A stretch of 46,089 nucleotides of DNA from Streptococcaceae bacterium. Lineage in GTDB: Bacteria > Bacillota > Bacilli > Lactobacillales > Streptococcaceae. Below, piece after piece: positions 34,854-44,699 of this stretch (position 1 is its first letter; each line of letters opens with the position of its first letter). Where the stretch lies: assembly GCA_022484805.1 (NCBI GenBank), contig JAKVKP010000019.1:1-46089 (forward strand), in the 5' to 3' direction. The notes under the pieces were generated by a model that saw only the letters and a program-made list of their open reading frames with translations, was not told where the DNA came from and searched no databases. The translations under genes and the position numbers were made by a program.

Positions 34854-36863
34854 TTAAATTAGTTTCAAAAATTCTTGCTGAAATTCAGAGAAATGCTTGA
34901 CCTGTAAAAGCGTTTCTCGCGTTTCAGATAAATCAAGTAATGAAACGACTGCTTTGGTAAAAACAGTAAAATAGCTATTGTCAAATTGCGAAGGCGATAG
35001 CAGAAAAATAAATTGAATGTTTGGAAAATCTTTATCCCAAAAAACACCTTGCGGAATAATTGCAACGGCAATTTTTGGAAATTTTCCCTGAGGTACCACT
35101 GGATGTGGTACTGCAATTTGTGTACTAAATGCTACTGAACCTAGATGTTCTCTTGTATCAAGCTGCGTTAGCATTAAATCAAGGTAATCATCTTTCTCCC
35201 ATTTTGCTAATCGCAAAAGTAATTGTTTTATGATTGTGTCTCTACTTAAGGACTCTGTAATAATTAAAAAAGAATCTTCTTTAAAAACCTGTTGAAATAA
35301 TCGGACCTTTTCAATTGATGGATTCGATTGATTGTCAATCGTGTTTTTCAAACGCTTTTCCGGATGTAATCGATCAAATGCTGATCGAACCTTTAGAATA
35401 TCCCGCTCATCAAAAAATACACTTACATGAATCACCGGAATCGCAAAAACAAGCTGTGATAAGTCAATTGAAGTAATAATTGCATCAGCTGACTGGATTG
35501 ATTCCAAATTTAATTCAAAATAGCCAAATACGCCAATAATTTCAATTCTTTCACCAAATTCCTTAATTAGTCTGGTTTGCAAAAGCTGAGCACTTCCAAA
35601 ACCAGTCGCACAAATCACGATTACTCGAATTTTTTGAGCAACCTTATTCCGTTCAATTGCTGCCATTAAGTGCAGGGTTAAATAGGCCCATTCGTCTTCG
35701 GAAATTTCATGCTTTGAAAAAAGATTAAGACGACCGAAATAATGCTTTGTAAGCATTAATTCAAAATTAAAATCACTTTTAATTTTATCTAGAAGTGGAT
35801 TAGTCATCTTAATATCATTCAAAATCCTTAATTTCAAAGTATAAATATGTGTTAAAAGCGCTTCGAATAGCTGACCATCATTAGCAATTGGGAAATGTTG
35901 ATCTTGTTCAATTGCTAATAAAATATCTTTTAATTCGTTCTGCAATAATTGATCTTGTACTGAGTCAGAAGTTTTTGTTTCTTTTTCTTGTCGATTAACT
36001 TTAGAAAATAGATGTAGTGCTAAAAAATAAATTTCTTCTTTTGGAAATTTAATCGCCTGAAGTCCCTCAACTCGATTAATGATATGCTCTGCAACTTGAT
36101 ATTCTTTGCTATGTTTATCTAGATTAATAACCTCTTTGGTTTTAATCACAAATTCATTTTGAAATCGTTTAATACTTAAGGCAAGATGTAGTACTAAATT
36201 ATGAATAATAAAATCATAAACTTTTAGTCCCTCTCTTCGGCATTCTTCAATTACAATCATTGTAATTTTTTCTAATTGTATTTCTTTAAAAAATGAACGA
36301 TTACCAATATGATTTTCCAGTAATGTCATGTAATTTTGATTAAAGAAATATGACATGATAAAATGACGCTTGTCTCTTTCCTTACCCGTCACAAACACAC
36401 CCGAATTAGCCTTCCAATGAATTTCTAAATTAAAGGGGTCTAAAATTTCTTTTATTTTTGATAATTCCTTTGATAGCGTAGAACGACTAACAAATAGAGT
36501 ATCCATCAGGTCCTCAAATTTTAAGTGTGCATTATTTAAGATTAATTGATTTAAAAGATAGTTTTGCGGATTAACTGTTTGGGCAATTTCCTTTTCTTCT
36601 GAAGTCAAAATGTGCTGAGGTCTATTTTTCTTTAAAAATGCTTCGAATTCTAGTGGCTGTATCACCTCGAGAGCAAAGCCCGCACCCTGTTTTGCATTAA
36701 CCTTAGCACCATTCGCCTCAATTAATTCCTCAATATTCTTAATATATGTCCGAACTGTTCGATCGGAAATACCTAATTTTTCCGCTAATACTTTTGATGT
36801 AATATGTGAATTTTTAAACTGATAGAGTAACTGAATGAGTTCAATTTCTTTATCTTTAAGCAC
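34854..36863 (-). CDS. PRD-containing transcriptional activator (BglG/LicR/CelR type)
   Basis: A 669-residue PTS-controlled regulator with two N-terminal HTH domains (LAEKLGISDRTVRTYI and FEDLMDTLFVSRSTLSKEL), two PTS regulation domains (conserved His in NLVLHLALSI, LALHLFSKV and TLHLMAAI), a IIB-like domain with Cys in VICATGFGSAQLL, and a C-terminal IIA-like domain with His in IAVPHPV. Phosphorylation by HPr and the EII proteins would tune its activity. The start is probably GTG at 36863, 5 nt after AAAGGGGTG; the ATG at 36896 has no ribosome site. Lying within the operon it probably activates it in response to the sugar. Confidence 0.92.
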   Translation of the reverse strand: MLKDKEIELIQLLYQFKNSHITSKVLAEKLGISDRTVRTYIKNIEELIEANGAKVNAKQGAGFALEVIQPLEFEAFLKKNRPQHILTSEEKEIAQTVNPQNYLLNQLILNNAHLKFEDLMDTLFVSRSTLSKELSKIKEILDPFNLEIHWKANSGVFVTGKERDKRHFIMSYFFNQNYMTLLENHIGNRSFFKEIQLEKITMIVIEECRREGLKVYDFIIHNLVLHLALSIKRFQNEFVIKTKEVINLDKHSKEYQVAEHIINRVEGLQAIKFPKEEIYFLALHLFSKVNRQEKETKTSDSVQDQLLQNELKDILLAIEQDQHFPIANDGQLFEALLTHIYTLKLRILNDIKMTNPLLDKIKSDFNFELMLTKHYFGRLNLFSKHEISEDEWAYLTLHLMAAIERNKVAQKIRVIVICATGFGSAQLLQTRLIKEFGERIEIIGVFGYFELNLESIQSADAIITSIDLSQLVFAIPVIHVSVFFDERDILKVRSAFDRLHPEKRLKNTIDNQSNPSIEKVRLFQQVFKEDSFLIITESLSRDTIIKQLLLRLAKWEKDDYLDLMLTQLDTREHLGSVAFSTQIAVPHPVVPQGKFPKIAVAIIPQGVFWDKDFPNIQFIFLLSPSQFDNSYFTVFTKAVVSLLDLSETRETLLQVKHFSEFQQEFLKLI

Positions 36864-36898
36864 AAGCTCACCCCTTTCAGTTTCGACATACATCACAA

Positions 36899-37216
36899 CT
36901 ACTCAATATTTTTTAAGACTAGGTCACCCATCTTTTCAATTCCCATCGGAATCGGAATATAGGCTTGAAATGGAATCTCAACTACAGGCTTTCCAACCTT
37001 CTTACCTTCTGATTCAAATTGTTTAAAATACATTTTTGTTTGTGGACTAATTAAAAATAAATCAAAATCACTATTTGCAATCATTTTATTACCTTCAGTT
37101 GCCGAGACTGCATCAATTTCAATTGATTTACCCTGTGCCTGTAAATATTCTGTGGTTTTTTTTGCCATTACTGATGATGACATACCAGCTGCACAAATGA
37201 TAAGTGCTTTTTTCAT
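36899..37216 (-). CDS. PTS lactose/cellobiose-family IIB component
   Basis: A 105-residue IIB. The phosphorylated Cys8 is in LIICAAGMSSSVMAKK. It lies 30 nt downstream of the GH1 gene and upstream of the PRD regulator. It resembles the IIB at 559-888 only in the motif and fold, so the two PTS sets are not a recent duplication. Confidence 0.93.
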   Translation of the reverse strand: MKKALIICAAGMSSSVMAKKTTEYLQAQGKSIEIDAVSATEGNKMIANSDFDLFLISPQTKMYFKQFESEGKKVGKPVVEIPFQAYIPIPMGIEKMGDLVLKNIE

Positions 37217-37246
37217 TTCATCACTACCTTTCCTTCTCTATACAAT

Positions 37247-38692
<1,446 letters not shown>

Positions 38693-38724
38693 TTATCTTA
38701 ATATTTTGTTCTTACAACACCTCA

Positions 38725-38754
38725 ATTATAAAAGCGCTTACATATATTTGCCAG
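38725..38754 (-). promoter_or_regulatory. GH1/PTS operon promoter with cre-like site
   Basis: On the minus strand -10 TATAAT (38730-38725) and a weak -35 CTGGCA (38754-38749), 18-nt spacer. TAAAAGCGCTTACA at 38729-38742 matches the cre consensus with one deviation and fills most of the spacer, predicting CcpA repression. Confidence 0.72.
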
Positions 38755-38819
38755 TTGCATTTTTTCCGTTTCATTAAGGAAAATATGCTAGGACTAAACA
38801 TTTAGCAACTGATTAGTCA

Positions 38820-38851
38820 TAAAAAAGAGCTGAGAAAATAATCTCAACTCT
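38820..38851 (-). terminator. HAD phosphatase gene terminator
   Basis: On the minus strand AGAGTTGAGA, 6-nt loop, TCAGCTCT (one G-U pair), then TTTTTT. Downstream of the HAD gene stop at 38937. Confidence 0.82.
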
Positions 38852-38936
38852 ATTTATCTACAGGTGTCATAATATAAAACCTTGCCTCCTATTAATTTTC
38901 TCGTCATTAATTAATAATTATAATTTGTTATTTCTG

Positions 38937-39779
38937 TTATATTAACCCGAAATGACTAAAGGCATTTTTTAAGCCATCTTCTGCAACATCGTCGGTGATA
39001 TAATCAGCCATCGCTTTGATTTCAGGACCGCCATTACCCATAGCTACCCCAATTTTACTTACCTCGAGCATTGGAATATCAATTTTGGCATCGCCAAAGG
39101 CAATTGTCTGCTCTAAACTAATATCAAGGGCATCAACTAATTTTTTGACTGCCTTTTTTTTATCAATTCCTGATACACCAATATCGCCAAATAACGCTTT
39201 TTCACCTACTCCACCCCAGGTTCCGACCTTTAAATGCGGAAAGACTTGTCGTGCTTCTAAGAAATCATCATAGCTTTCTAAAATAAAGCTTACCTTGTTG
39301 ACATCATTGCGATATAAATTACCATCGAAAATGATGCCATGAAGCGCATTTTCAGCATCTAGTGCCTTTGCTTCACTTTCAGGCATCCCTTTACCCTTTG
39401 CATACTCATAGAAAGTAGATTGACTACGTGTTTTAAAATTGCGACTTGCAAAAAGACCGGCATTTGTTTCAACATAAAATGCCAACCTTCGACTATTGAG
39501 CCAATCAACAATCGCTTTGCTATCTTGTTCAGAAATCACCTGATGCATGATTACTTCATTTTTGGATTCCACATAGCTTCCATTACCACCAATTAAACCA
39601 TCAAAACCAATTTCCCAGAGTGCTTCAGGAATTTCCGCACGACTTCTTCCTGTATTCATATAAACAAGATGACCGTTCAAGCGTGCTTGTCTAATTGCTT
39701 CAATGGCACTTACTGGAATAACATTTTCATAAGTAACAATCGTACCATCAACATCTAAAAAAACAACTTTTTGTGACAT
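38937..39779 (-). CDS. Cof-type HAD-IIB phosphatase
   Basis: A 280-residue haloacid dehalogenase-like hydrolase of the Cof/YidA subgroup, probably a phosphatase for sugar phosphates or similar small molecules. Motif I is VVFLDVDGTIV with the nucleophile Asp, motif II is MNTGRSR, and motif IV is IAFGDAKIDIPMLE; the C2 cap is between residues about 85 and 190. I chose the ATG at 39779, behind GGGAGG. An in-frame ATG at 39848 lies in the leader inside the terminator hairpin and lacks a ribosome site. The substrate is unknown. It has its own promoter and terminator. Confidence 0.9.
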   Translation of the reverse strand: MSQKVVFLDVDGTIVTYENVIPVSAIEAIRQARLNGHLVYMNTGRSRAEIPEALWEIGFDGLIGGNGSYVESKNEVIMHQVISEQDSKAIVDWLNSRRLAFYVETNAGLFASRNFKTRSQSTFYEYAKGKGMPESEAKALDAENALHGIIFDGNLYRNDVNKVSFILESYDDFLEARQVFPHLKVGTWGGVGEKALFGDIGVSGIDKKKAVKKLVDALDISLEQTIAFGDAKIDIPMLEVSKIGVAMGNGGPEIKAMADYITDDVAEDGLKNAFSHFGLI

Positions 39780-39814
39780 AACTGCCTCCCAATTTTGATT
39801 TCGTGAACTTAGTA

Positions 39815-39881
39815 AAAATAAATATAAAAACCCAACCAAAATGAACAAGCCAAAAAAGACTTATTTATTTTGATTGGGTTT
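39815..39881 (-). terminator. Leader terminator / attenuator upstream of the HAD gene
   Basis: In the minus-strand RNA a 15-bp stem forms between AAACCCAAUCAAAAU (39881-39867) and AUUUUGGUUGGGUUU (39842-39828), with one G-U pair, followed by a U-rich run. It lies inside the untranslated leader, between promoter and start codon. An upstream AAGCC (39886-39882) can pair with GGCUU in the terminator loop (39850-39846). A further hairpin TAACTAA/TTAGTTA lies at 39892-39915. Confidence 0.65.
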
Positions 39882-39943
39882 GGCTTATAACTAACTAAAA
39901 CCATGATATTAGTTACAATAACCATCCGCTCACCATTAATTAT

Positions 39944-39972
39944 ATCGTATAGAATAATTTATTATTTGTCAA
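39944..39972 (-). promoter_or_regulatory. HAD gene promoter
   Basis: -35 TTGACA (39972-39967, consensus) and -10 TACGAT (39949-39944) with a 17-nt spacer. Predicted leader from about 39937 to 39780, near 158 nt. Confidence 0.7.
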
Positions 39973-40125
39973 TCTTTGCTCTAGACTGCCTAGAAGTATA
40001 TAGCAAAAATCTATAGCTATTACATTTTCTTATCCAGCTTAAACCTGTGAATCATAAATCTTAAATACAAACCAAGTAGTTTTTTTAGACTAGTCTCAAT
40101 TCATATAATATTTAAAAACATTAAA

Positions 40126-40390
40126 CTATTTAGAAATATCTTTCTTATGACCTATTTCTAACATCAGAATGAGCAATTCACATCTGATATGTCCGCAATC
40201 AAGCGAAAATCACCAATATGATATCGCCAAAGATCACTTTTATTTGCCATTAGGCCTTTACCCTGTTGACGTGGATTATCTGTACCTACAAGATTTTTTT
40301 CAAACCATGCAACAATTAATCGTGCCATATGCCTATCTAGTTTTTAAGTGTCCTTTGTGCCTTTTTTTCATAGCTAACATGACAAATCAT
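40126..40390 (-). pseudogene. RelE-family toxin, frameshifted pseudogene
   Basis: Read with two frame corrections this gives a complete RelE/ParE-like toxin of about 88 residues. It starts MICHVSYEKKAQRTLK, continues LDRHMARLIVAWFEKN, RQQGKGLMANKSDLWRYHIG and DFRLIADI, and ends ILMLEIGHKKDI. One break is at the A5 run in CTTAAAAACTAG, the other in the segment GATGTGAATTGCTCATT near the C-terminus; each is consistent with loss of one base. The ATG overlaps the antitoxin stop (ATGA), the normal arrangement. Broken as written, so no toxin should be made without slippage. Confidence 0.8.
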
Positions 40391-40607
40391 AAACCTGATG
40401 CTCTTTTCATCTCATCGTGTGAAACACTTTCATCTTTTATTTGATGTTTTGCCATTGCTTTATCATAAAGTGTCATATCTATCTGATCTTCAAGTGAATC
40501 GAGTAGATTTTTTTGACAAGTTCAGATAGTGAAACATGATGCAAATTAGCCATTTGTTCAATAAATTGTTTTTCTTCTTCACTTACCCTGAAAGTTATTG
40601 TACTCAT
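40387..40607 (-). pseudogene. RelB-family antitoxin, frameshifted
   Basis: The ATG at 40607 follows AAAGGAG and opens MSTITFRVSEEEKQFIEQM, then VSLSELVKK, a RelB/DUF6290 ribbon-helix-helix N-terminus. After an A7 run (T7 on the plus strand, 40508-40514) the frame must shift by -1 to continue as LLDSLEDQIDMTLYDKAM and end DEMKRASGL. The whole is then 73 residues, normal for the family. A one-base deletion in the A-run is the simplest reading; slippage on A7 could in principle restore it. Confidence 0.8.
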
Positions 40608-40632
40608 ATTGTCTTACATCTCCTTTACTTTG

Positions 40633-40661
40633 GTTGTAAGACATTCCACTTACAAAGTCAA
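40633..40661 (-). promoter_or_regulatory. relBE promoter with palindromic operator
   Basis: -35 TTGACT (40661-40656) and -10 TACAAC (40638-40633), 17-nt spacer. A perfect palindrome TTGTAAG-N8-CTTACAA at 40634-40655 fills the spacer, and a further half-site GTAAGAC lies just before the antitoxin ATG. The layout is typical of an autoregulated toxin-antitoxin promoter. Confidence 0.65.
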
Positions 40662-40836
40662 ATAAAAGCTTAGACTATATAAAGCAATAATTTATATTAA
40701 TTAGCAACTTTATTTAAATGTCATTTGAATTTTTTGTAACTCAGTTTTCTTGATTTAGTGAAACAGATATTAGCCTTTTTATTGATTAAAATTGAATTAT
40801 GCTAAATGGAAATTTGCTTACATGACTAATATACGC

Positions 40837-40864
40837 AAAAAAAGAGAACATTTTTTTGTCCTCT
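40837..40864 (-). terminator. Methyltransferase gene terminator
   Basis: Minus-strand AGAGGACA, A-rich loop, TGTTCTCT, then seven T. About 40 nt after the stop at 40905. The stretch 40662-40836 holds no recognisable feature. Confidence 0.82.
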
Positions 40865-40904
40865 TAAAGTCATGATATTATTACTCTTCACAGTCAACTG
40901 AGAT

Positions 40905-41528
40905 CTAGATATTTACTTTGGAAATATCAGCAACCAATTCATAATATTGAATTTGAAAAAAAACTTTTTTTCTGATTATTTGCCAACCGTTTTGTTTCAA
41001 CAGTGCTGTTAATTCTTTAATTGAATAAACCTTAACATCGCCCTCTTGATTATATTTATCAATATACTGATTATATAATTTTAGAAATACTGGAATATTA
41101 ATTTCAGCAATGACTAGACGACCACCCTTTCTTAAGACCCGCTTGGCCTCACTTAAAAACAAAGCAGGATCTGGAAAATGATGAAAGCTCGCCGAGCAAA
41201 TCAAAACATTAAAGAAATCATCCGGAAATGGTAGCTTTAAGGCACTTCCCTGATAAAACTTAAACTGAGGGTAATTTTTCTTAGCAATTTCAACAAATTG
41301 TTCAGAGATATCAATCCCATAGCCATTGATAATTCGATTTCGATTTAAAAGTGCCAATAGTTTACCATTTGCACAGCCAACATCCAAGACTCGTTCGCCA
41401 GAATTAATCACCAATTCGTGTCCAATTAAACGTTTAAATGGAAAACTAAAAAGTCCATCAACAGAATAATCAAAATGATCTGCAATTTTATTATAATATG
41501 CCTGACTTAATTTTTCATAATCCTTCAT
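40905..41528 (-). CDS. Class I SAM-dependent methyltransferase
   Basis: A 207-residue methyltransferase of the Methyltransf_11 / UbiE-like type. The SAM-binding motif I is VLDVGCANGKLL, the acidic motif II follows in INGYGIDIS, and the motif IV/post-I region is LICSASFHHFPDPALFLSEAKRVLRKGGRLVIAE. The acceptor is unknown. It lies 22 nt downstream of a flavin-reductase-like gene with an AGGT ribosome site, so the two are probably cotranscribed. Confidence 0.88.
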   Translation of the reverse strand: MKDYEKLSQAYYNKIADHFDYSVDGLFSFPFKRLIGHELVINSGERVLDVGCANGKLLALLNRNRIINGYGIDISEQFVEIAKKNYPQFKFYQGSALKLPFPDDFFNVLICSASFHHFPDPALFLSEAKRVLRKGGRLVIAEINIPVFLKLYNQYIDKYNQEGDVKVYSIKELTALLKQNGWQIIRKKVFFQIQYYELVADISKVNI

Positions 41529-41550
41529 AATAATTTACCTCACGATTCAA

Positions 41551-42063
41551 TTATTCTTTGGTATAAATCGCTTCAATTTCTGCTACAAAAAATTCATGAA
41601 AATCATGCTCAGGATAATACTTTGTGACTAAATCATCAAGCAGAAAGGAATCTGACTCTAATTGATCATGATATATTTTTTTAACAACAAAAATAAAGTT
41701 TGCCTCTTTAAAACTAATTACTTGGTCAATTTCAATTGGATGTAAACCAACCTCAGCAATCTTATCTGGATTATCACGACCTGAGACCTTACCTAAATAA
41801 CTTAAATCCTTTCGGTGCTCCGAATTGAAAAATGATAGGCTAAAATGAGTTGATTGATTGATGAATTCTTTGGTATAACGTTGAGGACGGATAAATACAG
41901 TCACTACGTTTTTATGCCAAAGCACGCCCATCGAGCCCCAGCTTGCAGTCATCGTATTACAATTTTTGACAGAATCACCTGCCGTAATCAAACACCATTC
42001 CTTACCAATTTTTGTAAAAGGATTGAAATCTAATTCATCAATTTTAACCTTTTTTAACCCCAT
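41551..42063 (-). CDS. Flavin reductase-like FMN-binding protein
   Basis: A 170-residue protein of the flavin reductase-like superfamily (FMN-binding split barrel). Characteristic is the N-terminal block WCLITAGDSVKNCNTMTASWGSMGVLW, with the TMTASW FMN/substrate loop, and later FIRPQRYTKEFINQS, which typically lines the flavin. It may reduce flavins or an unknown electron acceptor with NAD(P)H. Good AAGGGG ribosome site. Upstream of the methyltransferase gene. No specific pathway can be assigned. Confidence 0.85.
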   Translation of the reverse strand: MGLKKVKIDELDFNPFTKIGKEWCLITAGDSVKNCNTMTASWGSMGVLWHKNVVTVFIRPQRYTKEFINQSTHFSLSFFNSEHRKDLSYLGKVSGRDNPDKIAEVGLHPIEIDQVISFKEANFIFVVKKIYHDQLESDSFLLDDLVTKYYPEHDFHEFFVAEIEAIYTKE

Positions 42064-42254
42064 TTAATGACCCCTTTTTTCTATATCCAAAATAGTATTA
42101 ATAGATTTTCAATTTATTCTAGCTGAAATTGAAGCTTTAACTAACTAATACTATCTTAACTTTATCCATAAAATTTAGCTATAGTTTTATTGTTTTTTTA
42201 ATCAATTAAAAATTCGTTAATTAATTACATGAGCTAAGTCTTAGTTGAGGACGC

Positions 42255-42947
42255 CTAGTCTGTCTCGCGATATTTCATCCATTCATTTAACAGATTTTGG
42301 GTCGCTTGATAGACATCAGCTGCCATTGAAATAGCTGAAACAACAAACCAGCCCGCCACGTGAGTTTTTGCAAGCGATTGAAGATCCTCCAATTTAACAC
42401 CCCCACCGGCAACTAAAGGTAATTGGGACTTCAAGGCAAGTTCATCAATCCCACTAACGCCCTGAACATAGCCATGCCCACAATCTGTTTTTGTCGGTGT
42501 CGCATGAATTGGTCCTGCACCAATATAGTCGATTATGCCCATAAAATCTTGATTTGCCTGCAAGACTAAATCTAATGAATCACAGGTCAAACCGATAATC
42601 GCACTCTCACCTAATAATTGACGGGCAATTTTAGGTGGCAGATCATCCTGACCAATATGAATGCCATCAATATTTGCCCCTAAAGCCTTGGCAGCAAGTA
42701 CGACATCTAGTCGATCGTTAATTACAAATTTAACGATTCTCCCATTTTTTTGATTAAATTGCGTAACAATTTTGGCAATCTGAACTGCTGAATTAATAAA
42801 ATCGCGAGTTGATAAATGCTTTTCTCTCAGCTGTAAAAAGGTAATACCTCCCTCTAATGCTGAATGAATAACGGAAAATATATCGCGACCTGCAGTATTC
42901 TCCGAGCCAACAACTAGATAAGCTGATAAATCAAAAGATTTATTCAT
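42255..42947 (-). CDS. thiE: Thiamine-phosphate synthase
   Basis: A 230-residue TIM-barrel enzyme that couples HMP-pyrophosphate and thiazole phosphate to thiamine phosphate. Motifs are LQLREK, FVINDRLDVVLAAKALGADG-like IDGIHIGQDDLPP, and the phosphate-binding GPIHATPTKTD and VAGGGV. I chose the ATG at 42947, 6 nt after CGGAGG; longer in-frame starts lack a ribosome site. It overlaps the thiM stop by 8 nt and is the last gene of the thiamine operon. Confidence 0.95.
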   Translation of the reverse strand: MNKSFDLSAYLVVGSENTAGRDIFSVIHSALEGGITFLQLREKHLSTRDFINSAVQIAKIVTQFNQKNGRIVKFVINDRLDVVLAAKALGANIDGIHIGQDDLPPKIARQLLGESAIIGLTCDSLDLVLQANQDFMGIIDYIGAGPIHATPTKTDCGHGYVQGVSGIDELALKSQLPLVAGGGVKLEDLQSLAKTHVAGWFVVSAISMAADVYQATQNLLNEWMKYRETD

Positions 42948-43782
42948 TCGGAGCCTCCGATTCATTAACATAATTATCATAATCTAAATTGCTAATCGAA
43001 TAGGATTTTTGGGTTAGCTGATAAAGCGCATCAATAAAAGCGACTTTGAAGCTCGCTGGACCTTTCGCTGATAAATAGGCTTCATTCTGAGCGAGATTAT
43101 AAACTAAGGTACCAGTCAAACCAGCAATTAACGGAGATGTCACTGCCAGATAAGCAGCGCAAACCCCTGCCAAGGAACAGCCAAAGCCGGTTACCTTTGT
43201 AGCCAAAACATTGCCACCTTTAATACGAAAAATTTTGTGTCCATCGGTCACTAAATCTATTTCACCTGATACTGCCACAGCACCGCCAGTATATTTTGCA
43301 ATGGCAATCGCAGCATCCTTTGCGCTTTCAACTAAATCTGCTGATTCAACTCCCTTTGGTCCTTGACTATCCACCTCAGCTAAGCCCCATAATTTTGCAA
43401 CAGCAATAATCTCAGAGGCGTTACCGCGAAATAAAGCTGGCTTTTGTGGCTTCATTTGAGCAATTAATTGATCGCTTTTCATTCCCAACCCAACTGCAAC
43501 AGGATCAATACATAGTGGTACACTAGCTTCTAAGCCTGCCTGAATCGATTCTGGAATTGAAATGAGTCGTTCATCAGATAAAGTACCCATATTAATATAA
43601 GTCGCTTGGGCAAATTGAGTCAATAGAGCTGAATCTCCCGGAAATTCAGTCATCGCCGCCGCTGCACCAACTGCTAATTGCGCATTTGCAACAAAATCAA
43701 CTGTAACATTATTGGTAATTGAATGAACCATCGGACTTTTTTCACGAACAGCATCAATTGCCTTTTGAACAGAATTATACAT
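42940..43782 (-). CDS. thiM: Hydroxyethylthiazole kinase
   Basis: A 280-residue ribokinase-fold kinase that salvages the thiazole moiety of thiamine. The N-terminal block is MVHSITNNVTVDFVANAQLAVGA and the anion hole with catalytic Cys is KVTGFGCSLAGVCAAYLA. It lies 80 nt after thiD with a GAGG ribosome site. Together with ThiD and ThiE it makes thiamine phosphate from salvaged precursors; no de novo thiC or thiG is present in the window. Confidence 0.95.
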   Translation of the reverse strand: MYNSVQKAIDAVREKSPMVHSITNNVTVDFVANAQLAVGAAAAMTEFPGDSALLTQFAQATYINMGTLSDERLISIPESIQAGLEASVPLCIDPVAVGLGMKSDQLIAQMKPQKPALFRGNASEIIAVAKLWGLAEVDSQGPKGVESADLVESAKDAAIAIAKYTGGAVAVSGEIDLVTDGHKIFRIKGGNVLATKVTGFGCSLAGVCAAYLAVTSPLIAGLTGTLVYNLAQNEAYLSAKGPASFKVAFIDALYQLTQKSYSISNLDYDNYVNESEAPNE

Positions 43783-43862
43783 CGTTAAACCTCGTTCTTT
43801 CCCTTAATTTTTAAGCTTTATAATTTATTCATTTAAACAATATAATAAAATTTATTTATTCA

Positions 43863-44699
43863 TTAACTTAACCTTGTTTTTGTTTGGACGATGTCTAAAT
43901 TTACCTCTGCCCAATGATTTGTAGGGCCATACCCGTGACCAACAGAAATTTCCTGATTGATTGCTGCATAAATAAAAGCCTTCGCAATTCTGATTGCCAT
44001 TTCAACCGATTTCCCCTTCGCAAGCTCTGCAACAATGCAGGATGCAAAGGTATCTCCTGTTCCATGTGTCCGAACTGTCTCTAGCCTTGGAGTCTGGTAC
44101 CACATCTCTTGTCCATCCGCAAAGAGCACAAAATCGGCTGATGATGTTCCTTGACCGTGCCCACCTTTGATAATCACCTGATTGGCACCTAGCCGTTTTA
44201 AATCATAAGCAGCTTGCATCATTTCTTTCTCACTTTCAACGGGATAGCCTACTAATGCCTCCGCTTCAGGTATATTAGGTGTAACAATTTCAGAAATTGG
44301 CAGTAAATCATTTTTAACGGCATCAATCGCTGAGGGGTCCAATAAACGGCTACCACCCTTGGCTACCATGACTGGATCAACCACTAATGGTCCAAAATTC
44401 ACCTTTTGATAAATTTCAGCAACCGTTTGAACGATTTCTGCAGACGCAAGCATGCCTGTTTTAGCCGCTCTAATCCTAAAATCAGCATCCAGAGATTCAA
44501 ATTGTGCCACGATAAAATCAATTGGTATTTCAAAGGCACTAGAAACGCCATAAGTATTTTGAGCAGTGAGTGCCGTAATTATTGACATGCCGAAAACATG
44601 ACGTGCCTGAAACGTTTTCAAATCAGCTTGGATACCCGCACCACCACCAGAATCGGAGCCTGCAATGGTCACAGCCTGTGGCGTTTGATTAATAGCCAT
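43863..44699 (-). CDS. thiD: HMP / HMP-phosphate kinase
   Basis: A 278-residue ribokinase-fold enzyme that phosphorylates hydroxymethylpyrimidine and then its phosphate. The N-terminal signature is TIAGSDSGGGAGIQADLKTF and the catalytic anion hole RTHGTGDTFASCIVAEL. I chose the ATG at 44699 over the GTG at 44708. It overlaps the tenA stop by 11 nt, showing tight coupling. Some relatives are pyridoxal kinases; the thi context favours ThiD. Confidence 0.94.
   Translation of the reverse strand: MAINQTPQAVTIAGSDSGGGAGIQADLKTFQARHVFGMSIITALTAQNTYGVSSAFEIPIDFIVAQFESLDADFRIRAAKTGMLASAEIVQTVAEIYQKVNFGPLVVDPVMVAKGGSRLLDPSAIDAVKNDLLPISEIVTPNIPEAEALVGYPVESEKEMMQAAYDLKRLGANQVIIKGGHGQGTSSADFVLFADGQEMWYQTPRLETVRTHGTGDTFASCIVAELAKGKSVEMAIRIAKAFIYAAINQEISVGHGYGPTNHWAEVNLDIVQTKTRLS

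Noticed and set aside
244..37216. Recent duplication of one PTS set to give the other
   Set aside because: The two IIA, IIB and IIC sets share motifs but differ throughout and have different gene orders.
39780..39848. Longer N-terminus for the HAD phosphatase
   Set aside because: The extra residues fall before the conserved FLDVDGT start, inside the terminator hairpin, while GGGAGG precedes the ATG at 39779.
39780..39940. T-box or known riboswitch in the HAD gene leader
   Set aside because: No T-box consensus, thi-box or fluoride-type core could be matched; kept only as an unclassified attenuator candidate.
40169..40444. Plus-strand open frame of 91 codons
   Set aside because: It is antisense to the frameshifted RelE toxin and part of RelB, has no ribosome site and no recognisable protein pattern.
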